Source: an uncultured Aquimarina sp. | Lineage (GTDB): Bacteria > Bacteroidota > Bacteroidia > Flavobacteriales > Flavobacteriaceae | Direction: 5' to 3' | NCBI GenBank assembly: GCA_937958735.1 | Contig: CALGNG010000347.1 | Location: 1 to 5,894, forward strand | Length of the DNA stretch: 5,894 bases | In this document: positions 1-5,605 of the stretch, piece after piece | Numbering within the stretch: position 1 is the first letter of the stretch | How the letters are laid out: each line of letters begins with the position of its first letter | Notes under the pieces: model-generated | What the model was told of the DNA's origin: nothing | The model's database searches: none | Seen by the model: the letters and a program-made list of their open reading frames with translations, nothing else | Translations under genes and position numbers: made by a program

Positions 1-653
1 CTTTCTATGTCTTCTGGATTGATATCATCAATACCTCTTCCGAAATCAATGGAACCATTCAAACCATTTGTAAATGCTGAAGAATTGTCTATTGGAGAAC
101 CGTCTACAACTATAAGTGGCTGATTACTTTGCGATAATGAACTTATTCCTCTTAACAAAATACCCGTAGAAGCACTAGGGTCTCCTGATGCCGAAGAAAT
201 AACAACCCCTGCTACCTTACCCTTTAAAGCGTCTCCGACACTTGACTGAGCTCCTTCTACAAGTTTTTCTGCCTTTATATTTTGTGAAGCAGCTCCTAAA
301 GAAGCTTTCTGCCTTTTTATTCCAAAGGCCGTTATTACCACTTCTTTTAGACTCTCATTACTTTCTTCTAAAACAACATTTATTGTACTCTGATCTTCTA
401 CTAAAATTTTCTGGCTCAAATATCCTATATATCCAAAAATTAAGGTCGAATCTGGATTAGCATTAATTTGATAAAGTCCATCAAAATCGGTAACAGCACC
501 TTTTACACTCCCTTCGATTGTTATAAATGCGCCAAGAAGTGGTAGCCCATCTTTGTTAGTTATTTTTCCCGTTATAATTTTACTCTGACTAAAAGCAAAA
601 CCAAAACAAAACAAGGACAAAATAATCAGAATACTAACTCTAATTTTATTCAT
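1..653 (-). CDS. SusC/RagA-family TonB-dependent outer-membrane receptor, N-terminal part (cut by window edge)
   Basis: The frame is open from ATG at 653 to the window edge (217 codons, no stop), so only the N-terminus of a protein that is usually about 1000 residues is present. Residues 1-23 form a signal peptide (MNKIRVSILIILSLF, then FAFSQ). Residues about 27-100 are a carboxypeptidase-regulatory-like beta domain (ITGKITNKDGLPLLGAFI, then VTDFDGLYQI). Then comes a TonB-box-like LKEVVITAFGIKRQK (102-116) and the plug domain, with the SusC hallmarks GKVAGVVISSASGDPSAST (145-163), LLRGISSL (166-173), NQPLIVVDGSPID (177-189) and INPEDIE (211-217). Such receptors import glycans or other nutrients across the outer membrane with a SusD lipoprotein partner, whose gene would lie off the left edge. 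The substrate cannot be told from this part. The family call is secure; it is transcribed separately from the pan operon. Confidence 0.95.
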   Translation of the reverse strand, partial: MNKIRVSILIILSLFCFGFAFSQSKIITGKITNKDGLPLLGAFITIEGSVKGAVTDFDGLYQINANPDSTLIFGYIGYLSQKILVEDQSTINVVLEESNESLKEVVITAFGIKRQKASLGAASQNIKAEKLVEGAQSSVGDALKGKVAGVVISSASGDPSASTGILLRGISSLSQSNQPLIVVDGSPIDNSSAFTNGLNGSIDFGRGIDDINPEDIE

Positions 654-669
654 ATTCTTAGTGTTTAAT

Positions 670-687
670 TAGTTTTGATCAAAACTA
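670..687 (-). promoter_or_regulatory. 18-bp perfect palindrome containing a candidate -7 promoter box for the susC-like gene
   Basis: TAGTTTTGATCAAAACTA is a perfect palindrome whose near edge is 16 bp upstream of the receptor start codon. Read on the minus strand, positions 687-680 are TAGTTTTG, an exact match to the Bacteroidota sigma-ABfr -7 consensus TAnnTTTG, which would give a 5' leader of about 20 nt. No TTTG lies at the usual -33 distance: the nearest (703-700) is only 12 nt away, against about 17-23 expected. The palindrome could equally be a repressor site over the promoter or a hairpin in the leader. The sequence match is certain; the promoter function is inferred. Confidence 0.4.
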
Positions 688-735
688 TAATCAAAAACAC
701 AAAATAAAATATATTAAATTCTTTTATTTAAACAC

Positions 736-760
736 ATTAACGAAAAACGTTTTCGTTAAT
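736..760. promoter_or_regulatory. Inverted repeat with 11-bp arms, possible LacI-family operator upstream of the susC-like gene
   Basis: Arms ATTAACGAAAA (736-746) and TTTTCGTTAAT (750-760) are perfect reverse complements separated by ACG. The core AAAACGTTTT (744-753) is itself a palindrome centred on CG, as is common in LacI-family operators; the whole is one base away from a perfect CG-centred palindrome. It lies 83 bp upstream of the receptor start and about 60 bp upstream of the candidate -7 box, a position that would suit an activator or a remote repressor. LacI-family regulators control several carbohydrate-uptake loci in Bacteroidota, so a sugar-responsive switch is a reasonable inference. 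No regulator gene is in the window. Confidence 0.5.
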
Positions 761-1233
761 TATTATTGTTTTTTGTTAAAAAAAAGCCAATAATAATTAG
801 TCTATTAAAATAAAGTTCTTTTAACTATCAATAACTAAAAAAAACAATACCTCATTTAATAATATAAAAACAGAAACACATTGCTTGTTTTGTTTTTTTT
901 AAGATTTAAAAAAGAAAATTAACTTAAAATAACATAACTAAAATTAATTTAACATTAAAAATCCTACAAAAAATTAAATTTAAATAATCAAGAAACTCTA
1001 ATTTATTAAAATTTATAGTATCAAAATCATCGTTTATAGAACTTATTTCTACAAAAAATGCACTAAAATTTATTAGAATAAGCCTCTTAATTTAGGAGAG
1101 CAGCAACTATATAAAAGCTACAAAGACTTGGTTGTATAGTATCTTCTTTTATCAAAAAATTATATCAGATTTTAGCGGATTCAATCCTAAATACAACACT
1201 CGAATTTAGTTTGATAATTTGACAAGAAAACAC

Positions 1234-1262
1234 AAAAAAACCATCGTAACGATGGTTTTTTT
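1234..1262. terminator. Rho-independent terminator, probably bidirectional, ending the pan operon
   Basis: The hairpin has stem ACCATCG (1240-1246), loop TAA and stem CGATGGT (1250-1256). It is flanked by a run of A on the left and a run of T on the right, so it reads as a stem plus U-tract on both strands. On the minus strand it begins 35 nt after the stop of the esterase-fold gene and is the natural end of the four-gene operon. On the plus strand nothing is transcribed toward it. Confidence 0.85.
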
Positions 1263-1291
1263 TAATAAAGTATAATTAATTCTATAATTTT

Positions 1292-2455
1292 CTATCTATA
1301 ACCAAAATCTTCTTTTATACGATCTGCTTTTTGAAGCATAATATCTTTAGTTAAAAAAGAAATTTCTTGAAGTAAGAAGCCACTTTGATAACTACGCATT
1401 GCTTTTTTAGGCTTACCTAATTGCTCGTATGCTGTTCCTAAAAAGTAGTTCCCAAGCATATTTTCTGGATATAATTTTCTTGCTAAAGTTCCTAACTTTT
1501 CTAACTCCTCCCAATCTTCTTTCTTTTCTAAAATAGTAGAAATTGCCACAAAATCGTTTATTCTTACCTTTTTATACACTCCTAATAAGTCCTCGATTAC
1601 CTTATATTTATCATCCAAATAATCGTAAGGAGATGTTTCTAGTTTAGAAATTACTTCTTTATATTCTTTTTTACTTATTGGTCTGTACACCGCAAAGATA
1701 CTTTCTAAAGCTTTTGGAATTCCTGCTGCTACTAAAGAATAATGTGAAGCATCTTCGAAATTGCTAAAAAAATATTTCACATTAGGGTTTTCTATTGCTG
1801 TCAACTTTTCATTCAAACTAGTAATATCGTCTTTTAAAGCCTTTACATCGTTAGAACCTGTTGCCAAATAGTACCACATTTTATTTTGTGTTCCTGTTAA
1901 TACTTCCTCTACACGGTCTCTCGTACTAGGCGCATATTCTGGACTTAAATTTATGTAGGCCTGAAATACAGGTTTGGAATCCATCATAAAATAATTTATA
2001 AAATTTGCGGTATAGTCGTGTCCTACAACAATTCTAAATTTAGCTAAACGGTATTTTTCTTCTAAATACGGCATTAACTCTTCTTGCACAAAATCGTAAA
2101 ACTTCTTGCCTGAATATTCTGGAAGTTGACTATTGGTATCGTACTTACAATCGTCTCTACGAGTTTGCAATTGTTTAATTCCTACTACAATACTTTCTGG
2201 CATATCGTCCCAATAAGAAAAGTATTTTACGTTACCTACAATAGGATCAAAAAGGTAATCTCCATCTAAGGTTAATATTAAAGGATAGCGCTTATTGGTC
2301 TTCTTTTGATAGCTTTTGGGAAGTCTTATTTTTATTTCTCTAGAACTATCTAAGCTAAAAGATTCTATGTTTTTAGTTACTGTTTGAGAGAAAACAGGTA
2401 AGGCAATAAGTAGGTTAAGGCAAAGTATAATTAGTTTTTTCATAGGGTATTTCAT
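1292..2455 (-). CDS. Secreted alpha/beta-hydrolase-fold (esterase D/PF00756-like) protein with C-terminal TPR, Asp at the nucleophile position
   Basis: The protein has 387 residues. A signal peptide spans about residues 1-24 (KKLIILCLNLLIALPVFSQ), so it is exported to the periplasm or beyond. Residues about 28-255 look like the putative-esterase fold: RYPLILTLDGDYLFD (56-70), the nucleophile-elbow region RIVVGHDYTANF (141-152), and a late His in EDASHYSLVAAG (234-245) at the place of the catalytic His. The elbow carries Asp147 where serine esterases have Ser (GHS), so ordinary serine hydrolysis is doubtful. Residues about 311-368 resemble tetratricopeptide repeats (GNYFLGTAYEQLG, then AMRSYQSGF). 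ATG at 2455 and ATG at 2443 are both possible starts; the second gives a more typical signal peptide. It is the last gene of the operon, 28 nt after the membrane-protein gene and just before a terminator. The substrate is unknown. Confidence 0.8.
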   Translation of the reverse strand: MKYPMKKLIILCLNLLIALPVFSQTVTKNIESFSLDSSREIKIRLPKSYQKKTNKRYPLILTLDGDYLFDPIVGNVKYFSYWDDMPESIVVGIKQLQTRRDDCKYDTNSQLPEYSGKKFYDFVQEELMPYLEEKYRLAKFRIVVGHDYTANFINYFMMDSKPVFQAYINLSPEYAPSTRDRVEEVLTGTQNKMWYYLATGSNDVKALKDDITSLNEKLTAIENPNVKYFFSNFEDASHYSLVAAGIPKALESIFAVYRPISKKEYKEVISKLETSPYDYLDDKYKVIEDLLGVYKKVRINDFVAISTILEKKEDWEELEKLGTLARKLYPENMLGNYFLGTAYEQLGKPKKAMRSYQSGFLLQEISFLTKDIMLQKADRIKEDFGYR

Positions 2456-2483
2456 CTATATAATGAACTGTCAATTTATAAAA

Positions 2484-3449
2484 TTATTTCTTTTTGAAGA
2501 AAAAAGACAGTAAAATGAATGAAAAACCTCCCGCCAACAAGTTCATAATTGTTTGAGATCCCCAAAGTATCCAACCATATGCATTACCAATAGACTTCTC
2601 TACATCAAAAGCAATTAGTACCAAACCTATAGCATAGGGAAACACTCCAATCCCACCATTGGTAGCCATCATAGCAAAAGAACCTGCTATAAAAGCCAAT
2701 AAGGTAGACGAAAATCGAAGGTCTTCTGTCTCCGGTATAGCAAACTTCATCACATAAAACATGGCAACATAAGCAATCCAAATAAAAAAAGAATGAGCTA
2801 TAAATAACCCTCTTTTTTTTATCTTAAAAACACTTAAAATGCCCTCGTAAACCTCTAAAAAAAAAATTCTTAGTTTATCTAAAGCCTTTATTTGCACTTT
2901 TTTTAGTGTAAAATACCCCAAAACTAGTATACTTAAAAAAGCTGTAATTGTACCTAAAATATAAAAAGGGCTAATTTTTTCTGAATCAAAAAAGGCTACA
3001 AAAAGTTCTGTATTAATAACAAAACCAAAAGCAATAATCGAAAACAACATTACTAGATCCACAATTCGCTCGCTAATAATAGTGCCAATAGTTTTTTGAA
3101 AAGGAATACCCTCGTAGTTAGACAACAATACTGCCCGTAATAATTCTCCCGATCTTGGCACACCTAAATTAGCTACATAACCCGTCATAAGGGCTGCATA
3201 ACTAACAAATATTCTAGGAGATTTACCCATCCCTTCCACTAGATACTTCCACCTGTATGCTCTGGAAACATGAGATAAAATTCCAATAAAGGAAGAAAGG
3301 GTAATCCAAAAAGGATTTGCATTAATAATACTATCCCACAATTCTTGCTTTTCTTGTTCTGTTGCATCAGAAAAGGAATACCAGATAAAAAAAGTACCAA
3401 TCCCTAAAGGGATTACTATTTTTAAAATTTTCTTAAAAGAAGCATTCAA
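2484..3449 (-). CDS. YbhN/LPG-synthase-transmembrane-domain (flippase-like, UPF0104) membrane protein, TTG start
   Basis: This is a 321-residue integral membrane protein with roughly seven or eight hydrophobic segments (about residues 8-24, 46-62, 81-96, 129-147, 161-180, 214-236, 248-283 and 299-317) and a basic tail KKK. Family marks include SRAYRWKYL (62-70), GVPRSGELLRA (96-106), ISERIVDL (125-132) and NGGIGVFPYAIG (264-275). These are typical of the membrane domain shared by MprF lysyl-phosphatidylglycerol synthases and stand-alone YbhN-like proteins. The MprF aminoacyl-transferase domain is absent, so a role in lipid or lipid-linked substrate handling is only inferred. The frame has no ATG before residue 74, and the first membrane segment lies upstream of that. 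The only plausible start is TTG at 3449, 6 nt after the panD stop, which is itself in the same frame. Translation is therefore probably coupled to panD. Confidence 0.85.
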   Translation of the reverse strand: MNASFKKILKIVIPLGIGTFFIWYSFSDATEQEKQELWDSIINANPFWITLSSFIGILSHVSRAYRWKYLVEGMGKSPRIFVSYAALMTGYVANLGVPRSGELLRAVLLSNYEGIPFQKTIGTIISERIVDLVMLFSIIAFGFVINTELFVAFFDSEKISPFYILGTITAFLSILVLGYFTLKKVQIKALDKLRIFFLEVYEGILSVFKIKKRGLFIAHSFFIWIAYVAMFYVMKFAIPETEDLRFSSTLLAFIAGSFAMMATNGGIGVFPYAIGLVLIAFDVEKSIGNAYGWILWGSQTIMNLLAGGFSFILLSFFFKKK

Positions 3450-3455
3450 TATAAT

Positions 3456-3806
3456 TTATTTCAAAAGATTATTTTCCTCGTTAGGAAAAACCAATGCAGG
3501 AGTAAATTTTTTAGCCTCTTCTATAGGCAACATGGCATAAGTAATTAAAATAAGTATATCGCCCTTTGCTACCTTACGTGCTGCCGCTCCGTTAAGTGTA
3601 ATTTCGCCACTATTTCTAGGGCCTGGAATAGCATAAGTTTCTAAGCGCTCCCCATTGTTATTGTTAACAATCTGGACTTTTTCTCCATTTATAATATTGG
3701 CGGCATCCATTAGATCTTCATCAATAGTGATACTTCCAATATAGTTAAGTTCTGCTCCAGTAACTTTTACCCGATGAATTTTAGATTTTAATACGTGTAC
3801 AAACAT
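3456..3806 (-). CDS. panD: Aspartate 1-decarboxylase (pyruvoyl-dependent)
   Basis: The 116-residue protein matches PanD along its whole length. PanD converts L-aspartate to beta-alanine, the amine half of pantothenate, in the cytoplasm as a tetramer. The proenzyme cuts itself between Gly24 and Ser25 ([16 protein letters not shown], 21-36), and Ser25 becomes the pyruvoyl cofactor. Other expected residues are present: Lys9 in [13 protein letters not shown], Tyr22, Arg54 in [10 protein letters not shown], Tyr58, and Asn72 in [18 protein letters not shown]. The start ATG at 3806 is 13 nt after the panC stop, and the product of PanD is the direct substrate of PanC, which supports an operon. Length is normal; nothing is missing. 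Maturation may need an acetyltransferase-like helper in some bacteria; none is seen here. Confidence 0.98.
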   Translation of the reverse strand: MFVHVLKSKIHRVKVTGAELNYIGSITIDEDLMDAANIINGEKVQIVNNNNGERLETYAIPGPRNSGEITLNGAAARKVAKGDILILITYAMLPIEEAKKFTPALVFPNEENNLLK

Positions 3807-3819
3807 GCTGCAAAATTAA

Positions 3820-4671
3820 TTAATTTAAAGCAATATTATCGATAAGTCTTACCTCTTCTCCAAAAACGGCAATAAAAGCCCGATATTTTTTTTTAGGTAA
3901 GATTTTTTTTACTGTTTCCAAGTCTATAGTATCGGCAATTTCAAAATATTCCAGATCAAACATCTCGCTTTTTTCAAAAATCCCTTTTACATAACTTGTA
4001 ATATCTGTGGCACTTTTTGTGCCAAACATTTCCTTACACTCTTTTAATGTCTTGTAGATAATACTTGCTTTCTCCTTTACATTTACAGATAATCTTTGGT
4101 TCCTACTACTATATGCTAAACCACTAGATTCTCTATAAATATCGCATCCGACTATTTCCACTAAAAACTCTTGCAATTCTACTAATTTTCGGACTACTTG
4201 TAATTGTTGATAATCTTTTTCTCCAAAATATGCCTTAGTAGGCTGTACAGCATTAAACAAATGTGTAATTACGGTACCCACTCCATCAAAATGTCCTGGT
4301 CTAAATTTCCCTTCCATTTGATTTTCAATTTTCCCAAAGTTAAAATTCAAAGAAACCACTTCGCCATCGTACAAATTTTGTGGACTGGGAGCAAAAACAA
4401 TAATCTTATCTCCAAAATGCACTTTTAATAAAGCTATATCACTTTCCAAAGTACGGGGATAATTATCTAAATCTTCTTTATTATTAAATTGCGTAGGATT
4501 TACAAAAACGCTAACTACTGTGTAAGTGTTTTCTTCAAAACTTTTGGCAACTAAAGATATATGCCCTATGTGTAAAGCCCCCATAGTAGGAACAAAACCT
4601 ATACTCTCTTTTTTTTGTAAACACTGTCTTAAGTGATCTTGAAGCGTTTCTTTAGTATTAAAAATATACAT
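3820..4671 (-). CDS. panC: Pantothenate synthetase (pantoate--beta-alanine ligase)
   Basis: The 283-residue protein joins pantoate and beta-alanine with ATP, through a pantoyl-adenylate, to make pantothenate for coenzyme A. It has the full set of family motifs: FVPTMGALHIGHISLV (26-41) with the nucleotide-binding HIGH signature, VFVNPTQFNNKEDLDNYPRT (55-74), MEGKFRPGHFDGVGTV (119-134), KAYFGEKDYQQLQVV (146-160) and SSGLAYSSRNQRLS (182-195), the KMSKS-like loop. The C-terminal dimerisation and lid part ends in FGEEVRLIDNIALN. It is the first gene of the leftward operon and probably drives panD and the two envelope genes downstream. Its promoter lies in the 105-bp gap shared with the rightward GT5-like gene. 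panB, for the previous step, is not in the window. Confidence 0.98.
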   Translation of the reverse strand: MYIFNTKETLQDHLRQCLQKKESIGFVPTMGALHIGHISLVAKSFEENTYTVVSVFVNPTQFNNKEDLDNYPRTLESDIALLKVHFGDKIIVFAPSPQNLYDGEVVSLNFNFGKIENQMEGKFRPGHFDGVGTVITHLFNAVQPTKAYFGEKDYQQLQVVRKLVELQEFLVEIVGCDIYRESSGLAYSSRNQRLSVNVKEKASIIYKTLKECKEMFGTKSATDITSYVKGIFEKSEMFDLEYFEIADTIDLETVKKILPKKKYRAFIAVFGEEVRLIDNIALN

Positions 4672-4691
4672 GATTTTTATTTCAGAATCTC

Positions 4692-4699
4692 CAAAATTA
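4692..4699 (-). promoter_or_regulatory. Candidate -7 promoter box for the panC operon
   Basis: On the minus strand positions 4699-4692 read TAATTTTG, an exact match to the Bacteroidota -7 consensus TAnnTTTG, 20 nt before the panC start codon. No clear TTG/TTTG stands at the usual -33 distance. It is therefore a box match with good position but without full promoter support. Confidence 0.45.
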
Positions 4700-4701
4700 G
4701 T

Positions 4702-4711
4702 GCATTAATGC
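4702..4711. promoter_or_regulatory. 10-bp palindrome between the divergent -7 boxes
   Basis: GCATTAATGC is a perfect palindrome lying between the two outward-facing -7 boxes. It sits about where the -33 region of the rightward promoter should be and directly behind the leftward -7 box. It could be a repressor or activator site acting on both promoters, but a 10-bp palindrome in AT-rich DNA can arise by chance. Confidence 0.25.
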
Positions 4712-4730
4712 CAGTTTGCCTAAAATTTCG

Positions 4731-4738
4731 TAATTTTG
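4731..4738 (+). promoter_or_regulatory. Candidate -7 promoter box for the GT5-like/DUF4270 operon
   Basis: TAATTTTG matches TAnnTTTG exactly and is identical to the leftward panC box. It ends 38 nt before the GT5-like start codon, which fits a leader of about 30 nt. The nearest upstream TTTG (4715-4718) is only 12 nt away, shorter than the usual spacing to a -33 element. Confidence 0.45.
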
Positions 4739-4776
4739 CACAAATTTATTCAGTATCACAGTTTAAAGTAAGATGT

Positions 4777-5601
4777 ATGAAAGATAAGAGGATATTATAC
4801 GTAGCGTCAGAATTAATGCCTTATTTGCCAGAAACAGAAGTTTCTTCAATGGCTTTTGAATCTCCAAAAATGGTAAATGGTAAAGGGGGGCAAACACGTA
4901 TTTTCATGCCTCGCTTTGGAAACATTAATGAGCGCCGTCATCAATTACATGAGGTAATACGCCTTTCGGGAATGAATTTGGTAATCAACGATTTTGATAT
5001 GCCTTTGATTATTAAAGTAGCTTCTATCCCAAAAGAGCGCATGCAAGTTTATTTTATTGATAATGAAGAGTACTTTAAACGTAAAGCAACAGTAACCGAT
5101 AAAGACGGAAGCCTTTTTAAAGATAACGACGAAAGAGCTATCTTTTTTGCTAAAGGAGTAATAGAAACCGTTAAAAAATTAAATTGGGCTCCAGATATTA
5201 TCCATGTACATGGATGGATGGCTTCTTTATTACCATTATATCTAAGAAGTTACTACAGCAACGAACCTTTATTTCAGGATTCTAAGATTGTAACCTCTGT
5301 CTATGGAAATGGTTTTGAAGGCAATTTAAGCCCTGATTTAAAGAAAAAAGTGCAATTTGATGAAATAGCAGACGAAAAACTAAGTCATATAGACGATGCT
5401 AATTTCGAAAATCTAATGAAAATAGCTGTTGACAATTCTGATGCGGTTATTATAGGAACACAAGATATTTCTTCTGATTTGGAAAATTATATAGAAAAAA
5501 GCAGCCTTCCTACTTTAGAATATAAGTACCCAGAAGAATTCTCTGCAGCTTACGAAGAATTCTATTTAAATGAAGTACTATCCCAATCCCAAGAGGTTTA
5601 A
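4777..5601 (+). CDS. Short GT5-family (glycogen/starch synthase-like) protein, N-terminal domain only
   Basis: From ATG at 4777 the protein has 274 residues and begins KRILYVASELMPYLPET, like the first strand of GlgA (GT5). Further matches are GGQTRIFMPRFGNI (37-50), ERAIFFAKGVIETV (119-132), WAPDIIHVHGWMASLLPLYL (137-156, GlgA has PDVVHAHDWHA) and SDAVIIGTQDISSDL (221-235). Full GlgA has about 477 residues in two Rossmann domains; only the first is here, with a normal stop. The ADP-glucose-binding KTGGL motif is replaced by PETEV (18-22), and the HNLAYQG region reads YGNGFEG (176-182). Classical glycogen synthase activity is therefore unlikely, although automated annotation may call it glgA; a binding or partner-dependent role is possible. 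An upstream in-frame ATG at 4633 exists but would overlap panC. It is divergent from panC and 4 nt before a lipoprotein gene. Confidence 0.85.
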   Translation: MKDKRILYVASELMPYLPETEVSSMAFESPKMVNGKGGQTRIFMPRFGNINERRHQLHEVIRLSGMNLVINDFDMPLIIKVASIPKERMQVYFIDNEEYFKRKATVTDKDGSLFKDNDERAIFFAKGVIETVKKLNWAPDIIHVHGWMASLLPLYLRSYYSNEPLFQDSKIVTSVYGNGFEGNLSPDLKKKVQFDEIADEKLSHIDDANFENLMKIAVDNSDAVIIGTQDISSDLENYIEKSSLPTLEYKYPEEFSAAYEEFYLNEVLSQSQEV

Positions 5602-5605
5602 ATTT

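Larger units (their letters stand above)
654..1239. other. AT-rich intergenic region without a gene
   Basis: This 586-bp stretch separates the 5' end of the susC-like gene from the 3' end of the pan operon. Apart from the two palindromic sites near 670-687 and 736-760, it is low-complexity A/T sequence with short A and T runs. I found no open frame with coding character, no tRNA or rRNA segment and no repeat array. Between about 1080 and 1200 the composition is less extreme. Weak inverted repeats occur there, such as GGATT/AATCC at 1177-1187 and TACAA/TTGTA at 1119-1136, but none is strong enough to call an RNA gene. Confidence 0.7.

Noticed and set aside
242..460. Plus-strand open frame of 72 codons rich in Leu and Phe
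   Set aside because: It lies entirely inside the susC-like coding region on the other strand, which has clear family motifs; its composition is that of an antisense shadow.
1080..1200. Possible small RNA or gene remnant in the less AT-rich part of the intergenic region
   Set aside because: Only short, bulged inverted repeats were seen, with no promoter-terminator pair of their own and no readable coding frame on either strand.
4204..4428. Plus-strand open frame of 74 codons
   Set aside because: It is antisense to the conserved middle of panC and shows no family motif.
4633..4776. N-terminal extension of the GT5-like protein to the ATG at 4633
   Set aside because: It would overlap panC by 39 nt and run through the promoter region; family similarity begins just after the ATG at 4777.
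4773..4787. Four-codon upstream frame (ATG TAT GAA AGA TAA) overlapping the GT5-like start
   Set aside because: It might act in translational control, but so short a frame in AT-rich DNA is easily accidental and nothing else supports it.
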